Shown here piece after piece: positions 11,026 to 21,076 of a DNA stretch of 64,000 bases. The position numbers and the translations under genes are program-made. The stretch is from Endocalyx cinctus (lineage: Eukaryota; Ascomycota; Sordariomycetes; Amphisphaeriales; Apiosporaceae), in the NCBI GenBank assembly GCA_001600455.1, contig BCKC01000005.1, positions 1,674,001 through 1,738,000 on the forward strand, read 5' to 3'. Each line of letters opens with the position of its first letter. Positions within the stretch are counted from its first letter, which is position 1. The notes under the pieces were generated by a model. The model worked only from the letters and a program-made list of their open reading frames with translations, did no database searches and had not been told where the DNA came from.

Positions 11026-12039
11026 TTACGAGCCTACCTCATCTAAGCGCTCCGATATTACTTCCGCATCGCGGCACAGAGGACCGTCTTCCATACGGCT
11101 TTCATCAAGTATGGTATTCTTTGGTATACCGGAACTTTCTGATAATGTATCGACGAGTGTTGGAAATTGGCTTATCATATTTCTGATCATGTGGAGATAC
11201 TGTCTGAACGTTTCGAACAAGGCTAGCGCGTCTCTATTGATATCTCTTTTTTCATCCAAAATGAGACGCGTCAACTCTACAGTTTCATGAAGACTCTCTC
11301 GCGTTGTGAATAGAAGGGAGGCTAACCTGAAGAATTGAATGCTGCTACGAACGATGTGCGGTCCATCGCCATCGGTATATTGGCGACCTGGATAAAACAG
11401 GTGGGGGTAAACGGGAATATCCGCAGCCCATCTCGGAGTTACATGGTTAGCCGTTGAGTCCGTCGCGTCCGTCGCGTCAGGGGGAGACATTACGCTCTCG
11501 TACGGCACGTACTCGTTAGTTTCCATCAAGCGACTGCATCTGCTGAAGAAGTCCAGGGATGTAGCTACTTCTTGGCAAATCTCATCTTTATCCCACGTAA
11601 TGCAGCACTGATGCACAGGGCACTGTTCAAATCGGAAGAACGGGTAGCCGGTTGAGGGGATAGTCATAAAGAGTCCGCACCTGTGTCGCATAAGAGTGAT
11701 GGGATTGACGTAGAGGCTGTCCTGCTTATCACGAAAAGGTTCCAAAGTCATGAACGAGCGCGTGTCATGGACGGAAAAATGTATCTTCCTGCGGAGACAC
11801 ATTTTCAAGGATTTGTGCAATGTATTATGTGGAACCGTAAGATGGGTTACGGGGTAGGTGTAATTGGGAAGTTGACCAAGTAACGATGATTTAAAGCCCT
11901 TATGTATTCGTTGCTCGGGTAAGCAAACGTATACAAAGACTTCTGAGGTTCTGGAAGGGAGGCAAGGCAGGATCAAGTAATGCCCGGACGAGATAATGGC
12001 TCTTGTCTGGGTTATAAATAGACCATTTTCACAAAACAT
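11026..12039 (-). CDS. Hypothetical protein, family not recognised
   Basis: Open frame of 337 residues from an ATG. The first 80 residues have irregular composition and may be leader or intron read-through; a second ATG (MCLRRKIHF) gives a 258-residue alternative. The middle has several Cys and His residues (RHRCG, CPVHQCC) without a clear finger spacing. The last 130 residues are strongly helical (RESLHETVELTRLILDEKR...). No signal peptide. It converges on the Zn2Cys6 regulator and diverges from the next gene over a short gap, so regulation could be shared. An ordinary spliced model may replace this one. Function unknown. Confidence 0.5.
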   Translation of the reverse strand: MFCENGLFITQTRAIISSGHYLILPCLPSRTSEVFVYVCLPEQRIHKGFKSSLLGQLPNYTYPVTHLTVPHNTLHKSLKMCLRRKIHFSVHDTRSFMTLEPFRDKQDSLYVNPITLMRHRCGLFMTIPSTGYPFFRFEQCPVHQCCITWDKDEICQEVATSLDFFSRCSRLMETNEYVPYESVMSPPDATDATDSTANHVTPRWAADIPVYPHLFYPGRQYTDGDGPHIVRSSIQFFRLASLLFTTRESLHETVELTRLILDEKRDINRDALALFETFRQYLHMIRNMISQFPTLVDTLSESSGIPKNTILDESRMEDGPLCRDAEVISERLDEVGS

Positions 12040-12272
12040 CTCTTTTTGAAGGATTTGTTACAATAACCTTGGTTATCTACCGACGTCTTTGTTGTCAAAC
12101 AAGCAAGACAACCCAGACAATTCTTTTCACCTTTCTTTGATACTGGATCCTTCCGATATAACAAGGCCATATATCCCTCCAGTTTCCACAACACGGTAAT
12201 GATAAGTCATCTGTTTGTGTTATTTTTACTAGGTTGGGAAAAGAGAAATCAACTTTAGCTAATAAAAGTATA

Positions 12273-13160
12273 ATGAACCGAGTTTCAGTTCTAAGACGTC
12301 AAATCCAGGCGGATGGGATCAGTGGGGCGGGCCCCTTGGAGAAACCGCTGCAAAAGCGATGCAACTCATTGCCGGTGCTGAGCCAGCCGCGCTGGATCGT
12401 ACCGGAGAAAGAGTGCCTACCGGGAGAGTTACCGTCGCGCAGCATCTCGCTAACGTCGAATAAACACGCCAACAAGATGAGAAAGTTTCAGACGAGGAAG
12501 GGACTCATAGACGAATTCAAGCCCAACCCTTCTTGTTCCTATCGTCAATACCAACAAGAAGAAGAAATATCGGTAATGACGACGTCGTCGTCGTCGAGCG
12601 AGGATGATCACTATTACGATGGTAACAACGGGTATGATAGCGACGAGGAAGACAGGAGGAACGGCGTGCTGGTCACGTACGTCCCGAGTGTCGGACGAGA
12701 GTTCGACAAGAGCCTCGAGAAGAAAGCATACGCCAAGATAAAGCAGATCAGGGCGCTCCGAAACACGCTCAAGAAAGAACAGGACGGCCTCCAGGAGACT
12801 TACGATTCTTTCCTAGACCTGTACTTCCAAAGTCTCGAGATGGATTTCGACTGGTCCGACCGTGAGTGGACTTCTTTCATAGGTATCGAGAAGAGGTATT
12901 GGGACCTTAGGGATAAAGTATTGGAGCTCGAGGAGGCGATGATGCATCTATACGCGCAGGCGCTAGTTTTCAAAGACCACTTCGTCGCCGCTGCAACCCC
13001 TTCGACGCCGTCGCGCTGGAGTAGACACGTAAGCCCTCTAGATAGCGCCTCCTCACCTATTGTGGGGTCACCTCCGAGCCATTATGAGCAGTGGGCGAAG
13101 TCAGGGGGAGACGTGCCGCTTGTATTTAACGGTGTAGATTATAATAAACCTCCGCGGTAA
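12273..13160 (+). CDS. Hypothetical coiled-coil protein
   Basis: The frame extends upstream to a TTG at 12234, but the first ATG is at 12273, giving 295 residues. A TTTACTAG pyrimidine-AG string at about 12225-12232 could be a 3' splice site, so an upstream coding exon is possible. Residues 1-90 are basic. An acidic, Ser/Asp-rich stretch follows (SSSSSEDDHYYD). The C-terminal half is a predicted coiled coil (LEKKAYAKIKQIRALRNTL and later LELEEAMMHLYAQALVF), with Trp-rich DWSDREW between. No enzyme motif, no signal peptide. Typical of lineage-specific fungal structural or scaffold proteins. Function unknown. Confidence 0.6.
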   Translation: MNRVSVLRRQIQADGISGAGPLEKPLQKRCNSLPVLSQPRWIVPEKECLPGELPSRSISLTSNKHANKMRKFQTRKGLIDEFKPNPSCSYRQYQQEEEISVMTTSSSSSEDDHYYDGNNGYDSDEEDRRNGVLVTYVPSVGREFDKSLEKKAYAKIKQIRALRNTLKKEQDGLQETYDSFLDLYFQSLEMDFDWSDREWTSFIGIEKRYWDLRDKVLELEEAMMHLYAQALVFKDHFVAAATPSTPSRWSRHVSPLDSASSPIVGSPPSHYEQWAKSGGDVPLVFNGVDYNKPPR

Positions 13161-13884
13161 TATCATCATCTAGTTATTAATTTAAAAAAAAAAATATATA
13201 TAAACTGAGTTTCTTTTCGTGTCTGATAGAGTGGTTTCCTACAATTGTCATTCCTAGTTCGAATGCGCTGGGTTTTTGGTCCCAAGGTGCATTTACCCGT
13301 CCTCTTTATCTGCAACACCACTATAAAACAAAGACATAACTTGACCAAAAGGAAATTTGAGACTCATATAGATGAAAGATCCTACAGATGAATAGCATGA
13401 CGTTTTTATTTCCTCAACATGTGGCATAGGAAGCAATAATACGGGAACCCACGTATCGCCGACATGTGTTTGCGAGCGGCGACAAGGATATAGGATTATT
13501 AGCTATGGTGAAGCTTTCAGACACATCGCACGAATTAGATAAATAAACTTATAAAAAAAGAAACAGAAAAACTTTCTAAAATGATTTTGATCTCTATAGA
13601 TTTCTTTTTTTTTTCTTTTAATTATTTTATATTCTATCAAAAAGCGCACTGCGTCATTACCCTCTCGTCATATATGGTCAGGGGTTCTAAAATATGGCTT
13701 CTTAAGACAATGATAACCGCTTCTATTACGCGGTTGATTCTATACAAATCTACATATATATAGTTTTTTTTTTTTTCTATTTCTATTCATTTCTATTCTT
13801 CAAGACCAAGGCGAAGATACCGTTTTTATTTTCTTTGAGGTGTAATAATATGCTTAATAAAAGTTGAAGCGAAATAAAACTAAC
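13161..13884. other. Intergenic spacer
   Basis: AT-rich spacer with A and T runs near 13182-13200 and 13766-13778. It probably contains the 3' UTR of the coiled-coil gene and the 3' part (intron and possible last exon) of the Cys-rich minus-strand gene. No independent gene is supported. Confidence 0.5.
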
Positions 13885-14133
13885 TTACTTTCGAGAAGAA
13901 AGCCAGATCGACCTCAGCTTCGCGGCGACGCGGCCGTCTCCTCTGGACAAGCCAAAGCCGCCGCACTCCGGGCACGACTGCTCGATGCGACAGACGTCGA
14001 ACTCGGGCGCGTCGAAGGTGCCGATGCAAGCGTGGCCGTAGGCCTCCGCCCCGGCGCACATGCGCTTCGCGGACCCGTCCATCTGGAGGCGGTGCTCGCA
14101 GGTGGAGAAGACGTATTGAGCGTACCAGCACAT
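13885..14133 (-). CDS. Small Cys-rich protein, first exon
   Basis: Frame of 82 residues from an ATG (MCWYAQYVFSTCEH), with cysteines at 2, 12, 26, 36, 48, 54 and 57, the last two in CPECG. It resembles short ascomycete proteins that begin MCxxxxYxFSxC-H and probably bind metal. A perfect 5' splice donor GTAAGT spans 13888-13883 and overlaps the apparent stop, so coding sequence probably leaves this frame at 13889 and continues in a downstream exon around 13800-13860 that I cannot fix with confidence. No signal peptide. The exon is strongly GC-rich against AT-rich surroundings. Function unknown. Confidence 0.6.
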   Translation of the reverse strand: MCWYAQYVFSTCEHRLQMDGSAKRMCAGAEAYGHACIGTFDAPEFDVCRIEQSCPECGGFGLSRGDGRVAAKLRSIWLSSRK

Positions 14134-15232
14134 TTTGATGTGATTTAGATTTATATATATAGGTAGTAATAAAAGAATGACGAGTTAGATATGTTAAAAG
14201 ACGTACGCTCGAGAAGAGCGAGTAGAGAATGGCGTGAAGTAGAAGAGAGAAGAAAAAGAAAATTCAAGGAGTGAATGTGAGCCTAGGAGTACCTGCTTCC
14301 TCGACTGTTCGGTAGATTTACTATACGTTTGGTTAGACGATGATGAAGAAGAGAAGTAAGAGAGAGGAATTCAGATGTCAGTACTTAATTTACTTTATAC
14401 TTTTTACAACACATAGTTTGCTTCACAATACCCATTGTGAATGGACAAAGAACAAAGAATGTCTTTATAGTCCACATCTTTGTCGTATATTTAGCACTGC
14501 TGAGGGTCTAGACAGCACAGACAAGAAAGCAGCGGGAAGTTTGACGTCATTAATAAAATTCGTAGGAATAGACGTCTTTACGAAAATATCATTGAACCTT
14601 TTTTTTTTTTTTTTTTTTTAAGAGAGTTACTCTTTTTGAATAGGACGTTCATTTGAATTTGAGTCATAAGAGCAGTAAACCCAGAAAATGGCGATTATTC
14701 CCTACGCCCAAATTTCCCCCATATACAGCTTACACTCATTAGCACATATTCGAAAGAGAACATACACATAAATTGTTGTCATTAAGACATATTCTGAATC
14801 TTCCGAGTAGTGCTTACCGATCTTAAGATTTTCAAAAGAGAATCCCACTCCTTTCTTTTGAGAACTCAATAGAACAGTCCGGCTACACCAGCCTAGATCA
14901 ATCATGAAAGAGTATCAGTACTCTAGAAAGCCGATCATAGTATCTCCCTTTGTCTGCGGAAAATTCTAACGCCCTCTCCGATCTCCCCTCAAAGCAGGAA
15001 ATTCCATTAGCGCGAACGCCCGCACTCCTGCGTCTTTTATCGGTGTTCGTACCCGGTTTCTGTGAACGGCACATGCGGGTTCTCATTCAATATAAACGCA
15101 TAATGATCAGAATAATCATCAGGGATAAGAAATCCTAATTAGGCCAAGGAGGAAAAGGGCCATTAGTATTATTTGGCCGACAAATGCTCTCTATCCTTAC
15201 CATGTTCTAACCCCATGTTTCTCCTTTATTGT

Positions 15233-15401
15233 CCGGGGAAGCGGCTGCCTACTGTATATTCGTATCATGCATAAACGGCCGTTCCGTCAAGTATAGCCCC
15301 AACTAATTTCTTACTAGGGAGCTGGTTAATTAAAAGACGTTTTCTCTTTACGAGAGCCGCGAGGAAACCGGTTGGGCACAGGTGGTTGGTTCTGGGGCTA
15401 G
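15233..15401 (+). promoter_or_regulatory. Candidate CreA/CRE1 and XlnR-type sites upstream of AA9
   Basis: CCGGGG at 15233-15238 and CTGGGG at 15392-15397 match the CreA/CRE1 consensus SYGGRG. GGCTAG at 15396-15401 matches the XlnR/Xyr1 core GGCTAR and overlaps the second CreA site by two bases. These are motif matches only; words this short occur by chance. Confidence 0.35.
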
Positions 15402-15557
15402 AGTTTACCCGCCCAAATAATCTCTTTCCCCTTTTTATCCGCCTCGGCGGCCAACGCGCCGTCCGTCATTGAGTAAATAATGCATGACCAATGATTCGGA
15501 TCGTAGCGGATCGAGAAAATCACGTTGTCATCTATAAAATATGAATTATGATTATGG

Positions 15558-15565
15558 TATAAAAA
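15558..15565 (+). promoter_or_regulatory. TATA box of the AA9 gene
   Basis: TATAAAAA lies 145 bp upstream of the AA9 ATG, followed by a purine-rich then pyrimidine-rich leader. Spacing and sequence fit a strongly inducible fungal core promoter. Confidence 0.5.
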
Positions 15566-15709
15566 GAGAAGCCATGGCCCATCACTGTTGGCTTGGGGTG
15601 AATTGCGTGTGCTTGCTGCGAGAAGAACCAGAATATCTCTAAGAGGAACGTTCGTTTAAAGTCTTTTTTACAATCTTGTCAACAGATACACCTACAACTC
15701 ATACGCAAG

Positions 15710-16478
15710 ATGAAGTCTGTCGCGACTATTCTCGCCCTCGTGGCCGCCGTCCAGGCTCACTGTGAGGATCAAAAGAAACCCTTACATTAATTAGAAAATA
15801 AGTGAACTGACATCATCCACCTTTCTTTAAAAAAAAGACACATTTCCGGCTCTCATCGCCGATGGCGCCACCACTAGCAAGTGGGAATACGTAAGAAAGA
15901 CGACGAACTTCCAAAGCAACGGCCCAGTCACCGACGTATCCTCGGAGCAATTCCGATGCTACCAGCTCGCGCCCGGCAACGAAGGGGCCAAGACGATGAC
16001 GGTAGCGGCGGGGTCGACCGTCGGGTTCACGGCCGACTCGGCGGTCTCGCACCCGGGACCTCTGCAATTCTACATGGCCAAGGTCCCGTCGGGCCAGACG
16101 GCCGACTCGTGGGACGGCTCCGGCGCCGTGTGGTTCAAGATCTTCTCGGAGGGGCCCAACATCGCGCCCAGCGGCTTGACGTGGCCCAGCCAGAACAAGA
16201 AGGAGGTGACGACCAAGATTCCGTCTTGCATCCCCGCCGGCGATTACCTCCTGCGCGTCGAGCATATCGCGCTGCACAGCGCCTCGGCCGCCGGCGGCGC
16301 CCAGAGCTACATCTCGTGCGCGCAGCTGACGGTTACCGGCGGCGGAAGCACCACCCCGAGCGGCTTGGTCTCGTTCCCTGGCGCGTACAAGGCTACCGAC
16401 CCGGGTCTTATGATTAACATCTACTACCCGGTCCCCACTTCTTACAAGGCTCCTGGACCGGAGGTCTTTACTTGCTAG
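15710..16478 (+). CDS. AA9 lytic polysaccharide monooxygenase (formerly GH61)
   Basis: Exon 1 is 15710-15761, exon 2 is 15838-16478; the 76-bp intron starts GTGAGG and ends AAG. The product is 230 residues. A 16-residue signal peptide ends VQA, exposing His17 as the N-terminal His of the copper histidine brace (HYTFP). The second brace His is His89 (SHPGP), the axial Tyr is Tyr175, with Gln173 and His164 in the conserved HxnQxY second sphere. The protein ends with the usual PGPEVFTC; no CBM1 follows. AA9 enzymes cleave cellulose or xyloglucan oxidatively outside the cell, using Cu and an electron donor. C1 or C4 regioselectivity cannot be read from the sequence. The very short exon 1 is normal for the family. 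Confidence 0.96.
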
Positions 16479-17102
16479 ATTCGGGGGCTTGGAAAATTTA
16501 TAGTTAGGTGGTTGGTGGGGTCGGTCATTACTCTCGAATGATGATGTTTTACTAGAAGTGGAACGAACCAAGTTTTGGAGCGCACTTCTCTTTTTCATTT
16601 CTTCTTGTTAAGGAGGCGTTGAATGTTTGGAATCTAATAAGAATCATGTCTCCTGTCACTATAGTCTAGATATGCATTTGAAGTTCATATAAGCCATGAT
16701 CATGAGTGGGCATGCTACTGCATCCTTATTTCTCCTTACGACAGCGTGAATAGCCTAGATACGTAAATAGAGTTTAAACGATATAATCCCAAAGAACAAG
16801 CATGCAGAAAATCAAGACATCAATTATGGTATCATGATGTAATAGATGTAGTCAGGTATCAGTAAATTAAGCCATTACTCTAAGTCCAAAAGTTGACGGG
16901 GTAAGCCCTCCCCGACCATGTGGCCGTCCCACCACCACGGGTATACGTAATAAGGTGTACACTCGCATATAACAAATGTGCTTCGGGACCGATTCATCCA
17001 CCTCTCCCCTCCTTCCAGCGCGTAATTCCTACATTCGATCCCCTTTTTTCGAAGGGGTCTTTGAGAAGGTCTATTTTATTGACAAAGACGCGAGAGACTA
17101 AT
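16479..17102. other. Convergent intergenic spacer
   Basis: 3' UTRs of the AA9 gene and of the minus-strand small secreted protein. A moderately GC-rich patch near 16900-17000 shows no coding signal. Nothing further is seen. Confidence 0.55.
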
Positions 17103-17591
17103 TTAGTCGGTCTGCGCGTCGAAGGACAGGAAGGTGGACTCGTTTCCGGCCTCGTCCTCGTCCTGGGAGATGTTGTTGTTGAGCTTCTTGGACTCGGTCG
17201 CGATGTCGTCCGAGACGTCCTCGCCCTGGGCCTGCTGGATCATGAGCTTGAGCATGGTGGCCTCGAGCTTGAGGATCTTGTTCTTTATCTTGCCGCGCTG
17301 GAGGGCGTCGGCCTCGTCGCCCGAGGCGGCGTCGATGGCCGTGTTGAACGCCTCCTTCTCGGCGTCGTTGCAGATCGAGTTGACCGACGAGAGGAAGTCG
17401 ATGTCGTCCTGGTCCGCGGACGCGAGGTTGTTCATGTCCAGCGCGCTGAAGACGGCGAGCGCCTCCTGCTCGCCGTTACCGGCGACGCCACCGGAGATGG
17501 AGATGTCGTCGTAGCTGAGCTGCTTGGTGAAGAACTGGGCGCCCGAGACGAGGGTGGCCGCGGAGGCGACAGCGACGATGGAGAAACGCAT
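17103..17591 (-). CDS. Small secreted acidic helical protein
   Basis: Single-exon frame of 162 residues with a clear signal peptide (MRFSIVAVASAATLVSGA, cleavage near 18-19). The mature part is acidic, rich in Asp, Ala and Asn, and largely helical (KNKILKLEATMLKLMIQQAQ). It has a single Cys in NSICNDAEKEAF, so it is not a disulfide-stapled effector. Similar secreted proteins occur widely in Sordariomycetes without known function; some are abundant during growth on plant matter. Codons are strongly biased to G/C at third positions, a sign of high expression. It converges on the AA9 gene. Function unknown; export is inferred from the leader. Confidence 0.85.
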   Translation of the reverse strand: MRFSIVAVASAATLVSGAQFFTKQLSYDDISISGGVAGNGEQEALAVFSALDMNNLASADQDDIDFLSSVNSICNDAEKEAFNTAIDAASGDEADALQRGKIKNKILKLEATMLKLMIQQAQGEDVSDDIATESKKLNNNISQDEDEAGNESTFLSFDAQTD

Positions 17592-19635
17592 GTTGATTTT
17601 TTTTTTGGTGGTGTTTGAAGAAAAAAAGCCGTCAACGACTGGAAAAGTAAATGGTACGAAGTGAAAAATTAAACAGCACAGCTGTGAAATGAAAGGAAGG
17701 AAATGAGACCTGACTGAGGGAGTGATGGTAAAAGGTGATCGGATGATGAGGAAGGAAGAAGAAAAAAAAAATTAAGAAAATCATCAGCGGAATTTAGACG
17801 ATCTTATGTGTCGCGATTTTCATAGTCCCGGTCAATCAACCGACCGATCATTTTTGGTATGGGTATTGGCGCGCCCCATTTTCTCATAGCCTCCTGATCC
17901 GGGTTTGCGATACTTCACCCTGCCTGGGAAGCAGGGGCTGTTCGGAGACCCCCTTTCGGCCACGAGAGATCCGACATGTCGACAGATGGAACGCCAAGTG
18001 AAATGGACAAAAAGTCTTGGCTGAAACCCGAGCGTTCGTCCAGCTTCAAAAAGACCGGTTAATCGGCGCGAAAATGAAGATCAATAGGTTAAACATTGAA
18101 AAAGTGAAGATAATGTAAGCATTTTGCGACGATCAATCTTGACTCTCATTAGTGGAAAATAATGATTTGATGTTGAGCTTTGTATGGCAACTCCTTTTGA
18201 GGGTGTATCTAAAGTGAGGCTCTTTCGTTTATCGTCAACCATCGGAATCCACCCGAGATGACCCCTTACCCTGCCCTGGTCTACCGTTACAACGTCTTGT
18301 TGCTTGGATCTCTCATTAATTTACACTAAATGTTCATAGAGCTCAACGAAATAGCGGTGATATGTCTTACCTATTAGACTTACTTCTGATCTATGTCTAT
18401 TACATGGTAATTGTGCTGTAAGTTGAAATGGCATGTTTTCATCTGACTTAACGACGGATAATGAGATGATAGGGGGAGTAAAATGGAGTATCTGAGGTTA
18501 AGCTGTATCTGCTTTATGTTACCCCCTGTTGTCTTCTAGCTCCACTTAAAGGGTAACGGGGTCAACCCCAAATTACCTATTTGCCCAAGTTTGTGTGTCA
18601 GAATCACCAAAATGGGTTGCCAAGATCACGAACTTCACTGCTTTTTTTTTATATATTCTCTCCTCCTTCTCTTCTGAAACTGGTCTCAAGAACTATCACC
18701 TTGCTCTTGAGGCTTCTTTTAGTCATTTTGTCAGCGATAACTAATTTTCCAGGGGGTCTGAACTACAATATCCTATATCATTATACCAGCAATCTCTATT
18801 GCGGCTTTCCTTTTTTATGTCCAAACGTCATTTAAACGCTTTCATCCCATGTTCACGATGTTTGGTATTGTTCCCAAGGTTGTCGCTCTCGGGTATGACC
18901 CACCATGGCTATCCCTCACCATATTGAGGTTTTTTTTCGAGGACGCTAGAACATATCCTGGAACGGGTCACACTTTGTTCAAACCTGATAGAAATTAAAA
19001 GACGCGGGTGAAAGAGGGGTTCTTATTCTTCTCCCATTCTTTCTTTCCATCCCATCTCAATACCGCAACGAAAAACCCCCGTTCTTTTTTTTTTTACCAG
19101 GGAAAAAGAAAAAGATCTACGGCGCAGAAAGATGATCAGCGAAATGAGCCTGCATTGAAAAGGTAATCTCGCTACCAATTCCTGTAAACCACCAGAGAAT
19201 TACGCGCGTGGTATAGTTCGTTTCATCAGATACCCGTGGGCGGTTAGAAAGACGGATGCCTTTACTGTGTAAAGCCTCGCCTCCGAGCGAGTCTGGAAAT
19301 AAAGGTAAATGCGCGTTCACTCTTATGATAGGAGTAGAGATGCCCGTGCTCTTCTTCTTATTTTCCCTTTCAACCTATGACTATCAATGAAAGGATAAGA
19401 TAATGTTGAAACGCAGACAAGATAAGATCGCTGTTTACGTCGTTAGCTGAGTAAAGAGGTATTATTCTTAGCTACTCTATCATCACTACAACATCAATCT
19501 CTAATATCAGAATTCAGATAGTTTTAATTGTCATCAAAAAGCACATAACTAAGCGTGTTAACTCAAATATCAACTTAATCAACCCCCCTCCTCATAATTA
19601 CCAGTTTAACGGAAAATCAGGGATATCTCCTTTTC
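17592..19635. other. Intergenic spacer
   Basis: About 2 kb without a supported gene. The left end carries the promoter of the secreted-protein gene: CT- and A-rich tracts and a GC-rich patch at about 17860-17990. The candidate frames at 18581-18835 (hydrophobic, AT-rich) and 19117-19320 (minus) show no bias or family signal. Confidence 0.5.
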
Positions 19636-19800
19636 TCAATAATCTACGTAGGCCTGCATTCTAGCCTTGCCCCGAATTTGTCGAATATATGACTCATATG
19701 CATCGTTCGCCTTCAATTCGGCCTTCTCTCTCGCCGTCAAGGGTGGCTTGAGTCGGACAAGCCGTCCAAGGTCGCGGAGCCACATCGGAGGTGCCGACAT
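19636..19800 (-). CDS. 54-residue microprotein candidate
   Basis: A frame of 54 codons plus TGA, starting at an ATG and running as MSAPPMWLRDLGRLVRL, then KPPLTAREKAELKANDAY and ending ARMQAYVDY. Composition is normal for a soluble basic, helical protein. The 165-bp segment is visibly more GC-rich than the flanks, with GCG, CTC, AAG and GGC codons. It falls below common length cut-offs. No signal peptide. It may stand alone or be the last exon of a spliced gene, since an in-frame ATG can also be internal. Family not recognised; the terminal YVDY and the RxKAELKAND helix are distinctive. Confidence 0.6.
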   Translation of the reverse strand: MSAPPMWLRDLGRLVRLKPPLTAREKAELKANDAYESYIRQIRGKARMQAYVDY

Positions 19801-20779
19801 TTTTTGTTCTTTGGCGTTGATGTTGCGTATACGTCAGTATGTACGAATAATGGTTGTTTGCTTGTATGCATGAGTGTTTCTTGAAATGTTGAGATAAATA
19901 CTCAAAGTAGGTAAGTTGGTACTCTTGGAATGAATTGAGAGTGCATTTAGAAAACCGATGTAAATGCCAGACCTGTTTTATAGACGAGGTGAGATAAAGA
20001 CAATTCATGACTCATCTCGAAGATAGAGGACGAAGTTTCTAGAGGCATGTTGAGTCCGCTATAAAGATAAGCCTGGAGAATCACCTGGTTTCTATCACTC
20101 CCTCGAAACATGTTACTCTTAGGAGGCTCGACTCGACTGATTTCAGATTTCCGAACCTTCTCGATAGAAATAGAAGAGATGGACTTCACGTATGTTTAAG
20201 ACAAAACAGTTTTGAAGACCCACAGTGAATCACCATACGTCAAGACATAGCTAGACACATCACGTATCACCGATGGATGGATGTCTGTCTTCACATAAAA
20301 TAATGGATCAAGTATTTACTACTTAGTGAATCATGGAATATATAAAAGTCATTACACTCAAGGAGTGATCCAACCGATTTTCCTATGTAGACGGCAGTGA
20401 TAACTTTCCTCTTAAAATCGTTTGAGCTAACGCAAAGATTCAACAAGAGTTCCCCGATCAGCTTGTATAATAAGTACTACATCATACTGCCCGTCTCTTT
20501 TAAGATGTTTAGCTACTGGAAGAGTAACATTATCCACATGTGGTTCCACGACAACGGGATGCGAATCGACTTGACCTGACTCGGCCGTACCTCGAAAGTG
20601 ATAGTAAATAATAACACCAAAAAGAAAAACCATCCATAGCTACTTATAGAAGCAAGATACCATTCACCGCAATAAAAACTCCAAGCCCAAGAAAAAAAAA
20701 AGAGAGAGAGAGAGAGACGATAAGAAAGTAAAAACTCCAAGCCCAAACCCAAGCCCAAAAAAGAAAATCAATCAGCCAG
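19801..20779. other. Intergenic spacer
   Basis: Upstream region of the microprotein frame and downstream region of the next small minus-strand frame. It holds a short direct repeat of AAAAACTCCAAGCCCAA (near 20673 and 20730) flanking a GA run at 20701-20716. No gene is supported. Confidence 0.5.
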
Positions 20780-21076
20780 TCAATAAGCCGTCGTCGTAGT
20801 ATAAAGCGAGAGAGGGCTAGCCGGAGAAGGGCGATGAGGCAGATCGTACGCGGCCTTCTTCATCTGAAGCTGCTGTCTCTGACCATTTAGTCTCTTTACT
20901 CTGTTGGCAATGCTTTTGGCGCGCCTTTTATATTCCTGTTCTTGGATGTGACTATTTATGTAATTGCTGCTGTGGACGTCACTCGTATCGCGGTCGACTT
21001 TCCGGGGGACGAGGATAGATATATGCTGATTGCCGTCACCCATACTAACGATGCTGCTGCAGCTTCCGCTCGCCAT
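20780..21076 (-). CDS. Small hypothetical protein (weak)
   Basis: Frame of 98 residues from the first ATG at 21076; the longer frame begins with TTG and is not used. The N-terminus is Ser-rich (MASGSCSSIVS). The centre is a basic helical segment (EYKRRAKSIANRVKRLNGQ) that could be a coiled coil or nucleic-acid-binding helix. The end is Pro/Thr-rich. No signal peptide and no known domain. Codon bias is mild. It could be a real short gene, an exon, or chance. Confidence 0.3.
   Translation of the reverse strand: MASGSCSSIVSMGDGNQHISILVPRKVDRDTSDVHSSNYINSHIQEQEYKRRAKSIANRVKRLNGQRQQLQMKKAAYDLPHRPSPASPLSLYTTTTAY

Larger units (their letters stand above)
14134..15709. other. Intergenic spacer with AA9 promoter
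   Basis: AT-rich on the left (T run at about 14600-14619). The right 500 bp is the promoter and leader of the AA9 gene, with a TATA box at 15558-15565 and candidate carbon-catabolite motifs listed separately. Several 60-95 codon frames lack codon bias and are not called. Confidence 0.6.

Noticed and set aside
12234..12272. Extended N-terminus of the coiled-coil protein
   Set aside because: It starts with TTG and follows a possible splice acceptor; the ATG at 12273 is the conservative start.
13240..13275. tRNA B-box-like AGTTCGAATGC
   Set aside because: No matching A box at the right distance and no cloverleaf could be formed.
15813..16598. A 261-codon frame on the minus strand
   Set aside because: It is antisense to the AA9 gene, which has all catalytic residues in order.
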